Shown: piece by piece, positions 52,507 to 61,327 of the stretch | Numbering within the stretch: position 1 is the first letter of the stretch | Layout of the letters: every line of letters starts with the position of its first letter | NCBI GenBank assembly: GCA_004154925.1 | Contig: QJNS01000027.1 | Location: forward strand, 369,984 to 433,983 | Origin: Monosporascus cannonballus | Lineage: Eukaryota; Ascomycota; Sordariomycetes; Xylariales | Direction of reading: 5' to 3' | Length of the DNA stretch: 64,000 nucleotides | The notes under the pieces: generated by a model | Databases searched by the model: none | What the model saw: the letters and a program-made list of their open reading frames with translations, nothing else | What the model was told of the DNA's origin: nothing | Translations under genes and position numbers: made by a program

Positions 52507-52656
52507 TGTCACGGCGCTGTACGTCTCTTGGGTTTCTGGAAGATATTCTGTTGTTGCACGAGGAAGAAAGAAGAGAGCTATCTAACAAGCGCGTAGCGCT
52601 TGCGTATATATAGCGAAACGGCGGCTTAAATAAGCCGCTTTGCTAGTGCCGTAACA
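52507..52656 (-). mobile_element. Solo LTR, un-RIPed, with perfect GTGAT duplication
   Basis: 150 bp from TGTCACGGCGCTG to CTAGTGCCGTAACA, so the ends form an imperfect inverted repeat TGT(C/T)ACGGC(G/A)CT. It is flanked by an exact GTGAT (52,502-52,506 and 52,657-52,661). It contains two perfect hairpins, CAAGCGC-GTA-GCGCTTG (52,586-52,602) and GCGGCTTA-AA-TAAGCCGC (52,621-52,638), with TATATATA between them. Read on the minus strand (TGTTACGGCACTAG...) it looks like a compact fungal Gypsy-type LTR, but orientation is uncertain. Composition is normal. Confidence 0.85.
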
Positions 52657-52661
52657 GTGAT

Positions 52662-53793
52662 GACTCACAGATATTCCTGCCAGCCTGAACTAGTTTGGCG
52701 AGCATCTCCTTCAACCGAATGATGGCCAGTATAGATCTTAAAGCGTTAATACCCGGAGAATCCTCTCATGGCCCCCTCGCCATTCTGGGGGATGTTCCCA
52801 AGAAGCGAATGGAAATTTACAACAATGTGACGCATCTGAGGCGACTCCAACAACGGGTTGAGAGCTACTGCTTCAATTTCCGATGTTCCTGCCGACACCC
52901 GGCAATGTACCTTGCGATCTAGGGATACCCTCCTCGAAAGTTGGCGCAACCATAGTATTGTATAAATTCTACAATTCATCTCTAATTTCACGTATGTTGG
53001 TATGCAACGGCTGAGTAATAACCAGAAGCACGAGGCGAGTTCAAGAGGCACACAAGATGCAGCACCCCTAACGTTAAACTCGCAGCCCCTGCATGCGCAA
53101 CTGACCAATCACAGCGCGCCATCGCCTGAATACTGCCCCCTATCGCGACGAGCCCCAGACTTGGTTGCGGCCTATTAACCAGCCGTTCGACGTGCCGCAG
53201 TGCATATCCCGACCTACATCAAACATCTGCTTGAGATGTGGCTGTCATCTCCACGATCGACTTCGTTATCTAATCGTAAGGAATTGATTGATTGGCATGT
53301 ACGTTACGGCTGCTAGGAAAACGACGAGTTACCATGAGTTCCGTCTGGCCTATGATTTATGTGTGAAGAGTTGGAAAGTGATCGCATCTTGCGTGATGAT
53401 AGCTTGGAGTCACGTTCCCCTTGCGGAGGGGTGATTGCTAAGGACAGAATAAATGACCGCCAGCTCGACTCTCGAAGTTCTCCTCGACGCTTCGGGTCCT
53501 CACCAGTACGGTCGTCTTCACTTCGATTATCTTCCATGTATTACTAGCTGTCTACTCGTCGCTTTCATGCAGCCCTGGCGGCGAAGTGTCTATTTCATCC
53601 GCGCATACGTCTATTCAGTCCGCCCCCTTTTAACTTAAGTCTTCTGACGAAGAAACTACGAAGCCGGTCTTCCTTTTTGTAGTCCTACAACAGCACTAAG
53701 TCGGAGCTACTCCACGACATCGGATCCCCTTCCAAGAGACGGCGGCATCATTAAACCGCATACAGAGATAGACACCCTATAAACACCAGCACG
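52662..53793. other. Intergenic DNA at the isochore edge, no gene supported
   Basis: Normal composition. Short open frames exist: plus 52,695-52,922 (MASISFNRMMASIDLKALIP...) and plus 53,453-53,638 (MTASSTLEVLLDASGPHQYG...). The second has the look of a membrane-protein N-terminus but stops after 61 codons. Neither shows a recognisable domain or a continuation by splicing that I can defend. The last 150 bp should hold the promoter of the next gene. Confidence 0.5.
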
Positions 53794-54339
53794 ATGCAGG
53801 CCATCATCCACCTCCCCCTAATTCTTCTCCTCTTATTCCACAAAGCAGGGGGCGCCATCCTATTGCTCACGCCTCACACGACCACCACCGGCTGCCACAC
53901 AGCCACGCCCTGGAACTCCACATCATCATTACCACCACGCTTCCTATCACCCATACCTACATCCTCCATCGCACCGCCCTCCAGCGACCCCAGCCCACCG
54001 AGCACAATCCTCGCCCTCGCAGCCGAGACGCCCGCGACGCCGGAGCTCGCCGCAGCGTCCGTGCCTACGCCCACGACGCCGCCGCGCCCTGTGGATGAGG
54101 AGGCGGCGCACGAGTTCCGGGAGAAGTGGGGAGACCAGTATCGTCAGACGACGTACTGGAGCTGCGCGGCGTCCGAGGGAGTGTTCAAGGGGCACTGCGG
54201 GTGGCACGAGCCGATCATCGCCGTCGAGGCTTCCGGTGCTTCTGCTGCGAAAGGTAGGCCTGGTGAATGTGGTGGCGTGGTCGCGCGGGTTGGCGTCGTT
54301 GCTGTTGCTGTTGCTGCTGCTGTTGTTATGGGCGGATAG
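53794..54339 (+). CDS. Small secreted protein, possibly GPI-anchored
   Basis: 181 residues. The N-terminus (MQAIIHLPLILLLLFHKAGG) is a signal peptide, with likely cleavage near residue 20. Residues 30-100 are a Ser/Thr/Pro-rich linker with an N-glycosylation sequon NST at 41-43. Residues about 105-145 form a compact part with YWSC (Cys124) and HCGWHEP (Cys135), resembling the single conserved patch of small secreted fungal proteins; Cys34 and Cys159 may complete two disulfides. Residues 160-181 are hydrophobic and small (GVVARVGVVAVAVAAAVVMG), preceded by small residues, as for GPI attachment or a C-terminal anchor. The frame is intronless. Long open frames on the other strand arise from high GC. 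Function unknown. Confidence 0.65.
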   Translation: MQAIIHLPLILLLLFHKAGGAILLLTPHTTTTGCHTATPWNSTSSLPPRFLSPIPTSSIAPPSSDPSPPSTILALAAETPATPELAAASVPTPTTPPRPVDEEAAHEFREKWGDQYRQTTYWSCAASEGVFKGHCGWHEPIIAVEASGASAAKGRPGECGGVVARVGVVAVAVAAAVVMGG

Positions 54340-54879
54340 GTAGTTTGAATGACTTGGATGAAACGCGCTGGCACACATGAAAGAAGGGAGTACGTACGGT
54401 TTTGGCATTTGGATATACCTGGTAGAAACTTGAGGCGTATAGGCGTCACGGGGGATTGCTAGAATGGATAGGCGTACAGGGCAGGTGATATTGAAATTTG
54501 GTGTGTGAGATACGGCTCTTGAGCTGAGCAGCCCATCCATCTTGGGAAGATGGGTACAACGGAATAGGATTAACAATCAAATCGAAGCAGGATCAAACTT
54601 GCCACCTTCCGCATCGAAAACAAGATGCGAATGTCACATAGAACGTAAGACTCGGACTGGCACGACAACTCCTTGATTTTGTTCGCTATCGTGAGTAAAT
54701 CATCAAATCCGTTCCGCCATGGCCGTGGAACGAACGCCACATGTCGAGACCCGGGGCCAGTAGAAACTGTTTGATATGCAGATGCGTTTTGCATTCATGT
54801 ATAATACCGCACAGAGGCAAAGCCGACCATACCCACTCCGCAAAAGCAGTACAAATCCCAGACCAGAAGAGCCCACCGT
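54340..54879. other. Intergenic, convergent gene ends
   Basis: Between the stop of the secreted-protein gene and the stop of eS24 on the opposite strand. It holds the two 3' untranslated regions. No further gene was seen, and the minus-strand frames here are fragments without motifs. Confidence 0.55.
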
Positions 54880-55649
54880 TTATTTCTCCTTCTTCGCCTT
54901 GGCGCCCTTGACCTTCGCCGTACCCCGCAGAGTCTTCTGCCGGTTCTTGCGCTGCTTGCCTGTGTTTTCGCAGTAATATTAGCGTCCCATTCCCCGACAT
55001 ACCAAGTTAAAGTTAAAGGGACTATCCTTTCGTCACTCCCGCCAGTCCGCATAGCATATTCGCATAGCATAACCGGGAATGACGGATAGGCTGGCTTTGG
55101 GGGGACGCTGTGGAACGTACGCTGTTGTCTCGATGCCCTCTCGGGCTTGGTAGCCATGCCGTATCGGACCTGTCGGTACTGAGGCTCGAACTTCTTCAGG
55201 GCCTCGGGGGAGTCGTAGACGAGACCGAAGCCGGTGGTCTTGCCGCCACCGTACTGTGTTCGCAGACCGAAGACGCTGACCTGGTCCTTCTGGGCCTTGT
55301 AGAGGGTGGCGAGCTTCTCTCTCAGTTCATCCTTGGAGATGTTGGGTCGGCTAGGGTGGAGGATGTCACTGCAAAACGATACGCGGTTAGCCACTGTCGC
55401 CCTGTCCCAAACGCACAATTCTCGTGCCATATGGTTTCCGTTGAACATTGTGTGGTGATAGCGATAGTGGGGGTGGTGATGTTGTGGTGGGTAGTGAACC
55501 CGTCTACCACCCTAAGATGGTTCCAACACAACCTGATCGAGCGGGAATCTGGTTCGCTACACGTACACGACGAATTGACGGCGACCCAGGAGAGGGTTGC
55601 GGATGAACTTGCGAGTTCGCAGGGTGACGGGGGTGTCAGCGTCGGCCAT
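54880..55649 (-). CDS. RPS24: 40S ribosomal protein eS24, three exons
   Basis: Exons on the minus strand are 55,567-55,649 ([20 protein letters not shown]...), 55,121-55,368 ([20 protein letters not shown]...) and 54,880-54,959 ([20 protein letters not shown]...). Introns are 55,369-55,566 (GTACGT...GCAG, phase 2) and 54,960-55,120 (GTACGT...ACAG, phase 1). The joined CDS is 411 nt, 136 residues, the normal length for eS24, and matches the family from first to last residue: N-terminal TLRTRKF, central [17 protein letters not shown], basic C-tail ending KKEK. eS24 is a structural protein of the small ribosomal subunit needed for pre-rRNA processing. It is intact and not RIPed despite lying about 2.4 kb from the transposon block. 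The start at 55,649 is followed by the conserved MADADTPVT. Confidence 0.96.
54960..55120 (-). other. Intron 2 of eS24
   Basis: 161 nt. On the minus strand the donor is CAGC|GTACGT and the acceptor ACACAG|GCAAG. Removal restores an Arg codon and the conserved [12 protein letters not shown] junction. Confidence 0.9.
55369..55566 (-). other. Intron 1 of eS24
   Basis: 198 nt. On the minus strand the donor is GTCGT|GTACGT and the acceptor TTTTGCAG|TGACATC. Removal joins RRQFV to VDILHP, the expected family sequence. Early introns are common in fungal ribosomal protein genes. Confidence 0.9.
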
Positions 55650-56045
55650 CTTCGCGGTTGTTGATGAGTTGTCGTCGGCTGGGATTGGGAAGGAGGATCG
55701 CGATTGAGTTCACATAAATTTCTGGTGGTGGAAATTGGGCGGGCAGTTGCTGGTGGGCCCACTTCGCAAAAAATGCGAAAATTACCTAATCAATAGGGCA
55801 ATTGTGTGGGTGTGGCTTTGCGGGCTTTCGTCTCTTTATCAGACGAGGTCAGCCACAGATAAAGGAAAGCACTGCCACATGGAAAGCAACCAAGCGAGGT
55901 CCGACCGCCAGTTGAGAAGCACAAACTGCCAGTTGCCAATAATTTCTGTTACGGTCTACATTGCAGTCTAACGACGTTCTTGGTTCTACAAGACTTCGAC
56001 TGTTCTATGAGTCGTACAACGTTACAGCTTCTTTCCTATTTCTAA
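55650..56045. promoter_or_regulatory. Divergent promoter between eS24 and methyltransferase
   Basis: 396 bp separate the two start codons, which point away from each other. It must hold both promoters and 5' leaders. Pyrimidine and AT-rich patches occur near 55,770-55,800, but I can point to no defined factor site. Co-regulation of the two translation-related genes is possible but only inferred. Confidence 0.5.
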
Positions 56046-57188
56046 ATGAAGACCATGTCGGGCAGCCATGAGAGCAGGGATAGTATTGACCACTTCTACC
56101 GTCAGTATCTGCAACTGGAGCGAGACCTGGATTACCCCTCTTCGACTCTCTTGCAAGAGGCTCATACACAGAATGTGCTGTATGAGCGCCTGTTTGCCGA
56201 TGGAGCAGTTGCCTATCCACCGCCTCCCAGGTACCGGCTGCGAGTATTGAAGGAGCTGGTCAAGAGAACCGAGGCCAGCATTGACGACTGGGATCAATAT
56301 GTATGTAAAGTGCAAAGTCGCACTGCGTCACTGTCCCAGATCACTTGCCGTCTTTTCCTTTCGGTAGCCTCCTCTCATAATCACCAGTCTGACTCCATTT
56401 CCCAGGGAGTTTCAGACGACCTGATGTCCTCGCTTTCTGAACTCCTAGCCATTCCCCTTCCCTCAGAACTCGCTGCCGCTCAGCACAAGTCATGCGTCAC
56501 TTATTCCCCCTTCATCCTAGATCAATCCCATCCCTCTAACTCGCCACATCAAATCACATTACTTGAGTCCCGAAACCTCATATCCGCTGCCGGAACCACA
56601 GGCCTACGGACGTGGGAAGCCGCTCTTCACCTAGGACAATATCTATGCGCCAACCCCGCGCTGATTCAGGGGAAACGGATGCTCGAGCTAGGCGCGGGTA
56701 CTGGGTATCTGTCCATCTTATGCGCCAAGTTTCTAGAAGCCACACAAGTTATCGCGTCTGATGGCTCGGATGACGTAGTCGCTAATCTTCCGGATAATTT
56801 CTTCGTGAACGGCCTTCAGGGCTCGGAGCACATATCCGCTATGGACCTCAAGTGGGGCTACAGCTTAGTGGGGACGGAGGAGGCCGAGTGGAACGGAGGC
56901 CGGCCGGTTGACGTTGTACTCGGCGCGGATATCACATACGACAAGAGTATCATTCCCGCTTTAGCTGGGACGTTGGATGATTTATTCGGCATGTTCCCCG
57001 AAGTCAAGGTTCTCATCGCTGCCACCGAGAGGAATCGGGAGACATTCGATGCCTTCCTAGACGTCTGCCAAGGGAGGAACTTCGCCGTCGTTGAGATTGA
57101 TTTCCAGGTTCCGCAGAGACCAGATCAGCGCGGACCTTTCTACAACGACGAGGTGCCTATTCGGATATGTAGCATAGCAAAGCAATAG
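56046..57188 (+). CDS. Class I protein-lysine methyltransferase, FAM86/EEF2KMT type
   Basis: 380 codons as an uninterrupted frame. The N-terminal helical part (DSIDHFYRQYLQLERD, FAM86-like) precedes a seven-beta-strand SAM-dependent methyltransferase of family 16. Motif I is MLELGAGTGYLSILCAK (residues 212-228), the acidic-strand motif VIASDGSDD (235-243), and motif post-II VDVVLGADITYDKS (288-301), whose D-x-x-Y matches this family. TTGLRTWEAALHLGQYL (184-200) is the usual substrate-side block. Human EEF2KMT and yeast Efm3 methylate a lysine of elongation factor 2, so cytosolic eEF2 methylation is the likely role by homology. Residues 86-120 may be an intron (56,301-56,405, in frame). A second ATG is at residue 4. 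Confidence 0.85.
   Translation: MKTMSGSHESRDSIDHFYRQYLQLERDLDYPSSTLLQEAHTQNVLYERLFADGAVAYPPPPRYRLRVLKELVKRTEASIDDWDQYVCKVQSRTASLSQITCRLFLSVASSHNHQSDSISQGVSDDLMSSLSELLAIPLPSELAAAQHKSCVTYSPFILDQSHPSNSPHQITLLESRNLISAAGTTGLRTWEAALHLGQYLCANPALIQGKRMLELGAGTGYLSILCAKFLEATQVIASDGSDDVVANLPDNFFVNGLQGSEHISAMDLKWGYSLVGTEEAEWNGGRPVDVVLGADITYDKSIIPALAGTLDDLFGMFPEVKVLIAATERNRETFDAFLDVCQGRNFAVVEIDFQVPQRPDQRGPFYNDEVPIRICSIAKQ
56301..56405 (+). other. Candidate in-frame 105-nt intron
   Basis: Donor GTATGT directly after codon 85 (phase 0), a TCTGAC branch-like word shortly before the end, and acceptor TTTCCCAG. The length is divisible by three without a stop, so the unspliced frame stays open. Splicing would join DDWDQY to GVSDDLMSSL and give 345 residues, nearer the size and spacing expected for the family. 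The sequence removed (VCKVQSRTAS...) has no obvious conservation. Confidence 0.6.
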
Positions 57189-58405
57189 AGTTCAAGCGCT
57201 TCGGTCGTGTCGGTACCCCGTTTCGCACTTTCAGCACCGAGTACGACGTACCCAGACGTAAGGCACAATGCTCAAAGAAGAGTTCTCTCGAATTTATTCA
57301 CACTGTCGAAGTCATCAGGCCGCTCCTTGTCATGAGCTCAGTGCCATTCGGTCGCACGTTTATCGAAAGACCAGTTATCCCAAGCTTATGAACTCCTAAC
57401 CTCGTCCGACCCTCTGACCGCAATGCCTCTTCCCGTCTACCTATCATGGATCGTGAGCGTATTGTCATCGTTAGAAATATAGAACACATTTGACGAAAGA
57501 AATCCAGCTGAATGTTAAGCGCCTGCAGCTTCTATTCGTGGTTATAGCGGCTTGCATCTGTTAGCAACGGCATCGCTAGCAAAGCTCTAACGAGACATTG
57601 TTATGCTGATATAAGGTAGAAGGCCCACGTTTCAACCTATTGCCTGGGCCGTAATGCATCGCGTTAAAGGCGACGGAGCAGAACCTATCGTAACGCCGTG
57701 GTGCTCGTCCAGGATCGACAAACCTCCCACTCAGGGGCAAGGTGCTGAACATCTAGTGTTAGTAGCAAATATGAGTCAGGAACACCAGATCCAATGAGTG
57801 CACCTGGGCGCACCCTGGACTAGTGAAACAAGACTTGATGTTAATGGGGGCTTGGATTCCGGTTGCAGAAAAGGGGTAGCTTGGTTAGTCATCAAGGCCA
57901 AGAATTCGGCTCACATCGGAATATCGTTGTTCCGGGCTACCCGTAATATATACAAAGGTTCTTAGTCACTCCTTCCTAGAACCAAAATTAATCAAGACAG
58001 TTTATACTTTCCCATGCCTTATGCAACCTTTTCTTCCGATCAGCCTAAATGCGATAAAGAGGTACACGAATTTGCTAGTGTTTTGTCTACGAATTTATGT
58101 AACTCCGTACCAAGACTTGCGGAACCCCCGTCCCCCCCAATTTTAACCGTCCACTCCGAATCCCAAGCCACATCTTTCAACCCCCCAGGGTTTCATGGAA
58201 CGTATTAGAAATTTAGAGGCAGAATCATGTTAAATTTAAACAGTTTAAGAGATTATTGACGGCGGGTCCGTTCTACCTTATCCAATGTTGCGGTAGGTAG
58301 GTGTATATCTGGAGAATGCTCGGCGGCCTCCACTACAAGGAAAAAGCGGCGCCGGCGTACGGCTCCACTCAGTTCAGTCCCACTGCCGCAATACTAATAA
58401 TACAA
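57189..58405. other. Intergenic, no gene supported
   Basis: About 1.2 kb of moderately GC sequence with only short frames. The plus frame 58,014-58,208 (MPYATFSSDQPKCDKEVHEF...) lies in a patch that appears lightly RIPed and has no recognisable domain, so I do not call it. Part of the interval may be an old repeat. Confidence 0.5.
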
Positions 58406-58656
58406 CCCCTGAAAACTTTCCTGGTTGCAAATCAAGACCTTTCATAATTCATATTCTTGTGCGCCCTATGGGGCGTTAAGATGTAAGATGGGGAGAAACT
58501 TCTGTCCGGATATGCTCTTCAAACCGCTGTCCCCTAGAAACGTTTCTGGTTGTACATCAAGACCCTTCATAATTTATAATCATGTACGTCTTATCGGGCG
58601 TTAAGATGTAAGATGAGGAGGAACTTTTGGCCGTAAGCGTACCTTAAAACCGTCGT
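58406..58656 (+). repeat. Tandem duplication (about 125 bp x 2) upstream of the OYE gene
   Basis: Copy 1 is 58,406-58,530 and copy 2 is 58,531-58,656. Both begin CCCCT followed by A/G-rich bases, and share ATCAAGACC, TTCATAAT and GGGCGTTAAGATGTAAGATG. They end in AAACCG. Differences are mostly transitions, about one in five or six positions. The repeat ends 85 bp before the chosen OYE start, so it doubles part of the promoter or 5' leader. Confidence 0.85.
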
Positions 58657-58684
58657 CCCCCCCCGATCATCGATACATTCCTAG

Positions 58685-59974
<1,290 letters not shown>

Positions 59975-60109
59975 TCGGCTAGTGAAACAATTTCATCGTC
60001 ATGGTGTCGGTGCTATAGACAAAGCCCCGAGGGATTTAGAGTTGGGCTATTCACACATTAGCTTTTAATAAGAGCATTGCTATTTGTGCTGTGTCCACCT
60101 TTTCATTCG
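59975..60109. other. 3' flank of the OYE gene
   Basis: Normal-composition DNA after the stop, probably the 3' untranslated region. A frame running through it in phase +3 is a shadow of the OYE gene. Confidence 0.5.
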
Positions 60110-60480
60110 CCCTTCTTAAGCCTTTATAGTATATATATATTGCGTAATTTATATATACCATATAATACGTAATTAAGGAAACGATTTTTCGCCTTTTAAC
60201 GTATACCTATTACATATTATCTACCGTTCCGTATTTAGCTATTGCGTTAATTTATTTCGGTTACTTAGGAAATTCTTTATAACTCGTTTTATAATTTTAA
60301 CTTTGACTCTATTCCGACCTTCTTTATTTCTTATATTTCCATCTTCACCCTTTATTTAATTCGAACTTCTTTGATTTCAAATATGTCATTAACGACTCTT
60401 TGGACCTTGTCAAAAACCTTCTTTTATTAAAAACGTTTTCCGCGCGTTCCAGAAACTACAGCACTTAGGCCTAGTTACTA
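60110..60480. other. Isolated RIP-type AT patch
   Basis: About 370 bp of AT-rich, TpA-rich sequence with sharp edges between two normal stretches. It contains the near-palindromic words TATAGTATATATATATTGCG and ATATATACCATATAATACG. No terminal repeats, TSD or ORF were found. It looks like a short fragment of a RIPed repeat left between the OYE and HET genes. Confidence 0.55.
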
Positions 60481-61327
60481 AAGAAAAATATGGTCTAAGG
60501 TATTCTGGTAACGTGTGGCACCGCTTCTTCAGACGTCGTAAGTAATATCACCGGATTAGACCCTTGACTTCTACTAGCTTCGGCTTCTAACACAACTGTC
60601 ATTCTATTCAGACTCTACCAAAATCATCAGCCATCTTTAAGTTCTACAACGTAGAACGGATCTTTCTATACATGCATTCAGATACCAAATCCTTCCTACC
60701 CAGCCTTCGGGAAGTCACCGTCTCCGTATAACAATCCCATCATACTCTGAATATTGTACTACGACGAACGGACTCCACTCCGAACATCCTCTTCCGCATC
60801 TTGCCTACTCCCTGCCTCGGCGGGCACGCCCAGGTCGACGGCGATGCTCATACGGCTCACCTTGTTTACGTGTACTTCTGTGTCTCCGCGGTGCTCGGTA
60901 GCATCAGTCTAGTAGCGTGCTTGGGTTCCCTGTACAAAGGGGTGATTGGATTATGGTAAAAGATCGGGCGCTCGAACTGTGTTAGTTCAAGCGGTATATG
61001 GTTATATATGTATTCCTACAGGGGTCTCATACGAGAAGCAGAAGAAGCAGCTATCGTGCACGACGTCGTCTCCCGAGCCATTTCAGCTATCATTGGCGTA
61101 GCTATGCTCGTCTTCGCGGTGATTACTGCGAAGCTTGCGTGGACCTGGTGGAAGCAGTTCGAGACGAACGGCCAGGGCGTTCCGGCTCGGAACTGGCATG
61201 ACTTGGCTGGGATGATGGTTGCGCTCTTGGCCGCAAGCGCTGGCTATCTCTCAACCTCTCGGCGTTTATTTTCGTAGGTGGCGGATTCGCCAAATGTTTT
61301 AGGAACTCAGCGAATGGACAAGACGGT
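60481..61327 (+). CDS. Membrane-spanning exon(s), partial gene model
   Basis: Two exon-like stretches are supported. An open frame ends at 60,955 with LVYVYFCVSAVLGSISLVAC then LGSLYKGVIGLW, and 61,022-61,277 reads GLIREAEEAAIVHDVVSRAI, SAIIGVAMLVFAVITAKLAW and AGMMVALLAASAGYLSTSRR. An intron at 60,956-61,021 (GTAAAA...TTCCTACAG) joins them in phase. This gives about three transmembrane helices and a W-rich loop. The upstream exon has no ATG before its first stop, so the true start is unresolved. A 47-nt intron (GTTTAT at about 61,266 to ACTCAG at about 61,312) would carry the frame into the HET gene, making these the N-terminus of that protein. Otherwise it is a small membrane protein. Confidence 0.45.

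Noticed and set aside
53453..53638. 61-codon plus-strand ORF resembling a membrane-protein N-terminus
   Set aside because: Stops without a defensible intron, and no downstream continuation was found.
53947..54576. 209-codon minus-strand ORF
   Set aside because: Antisense to the secreted-protein gene in GC-rich DNA, Arg/Ser-rich without domain; the plus frame has signal peptide and Cys pattern.
55110..55664. 184-codon plus-strand ORF
   Set aside because: Exactly antisense to eS24 exons 1-2 and intron 1; eS24 matches its family along its full length.
58014..58208. 64-codon plus-strand ORF
   Set aside because: No motif, no splice continuation and patchy composition; not enough to call a gene.
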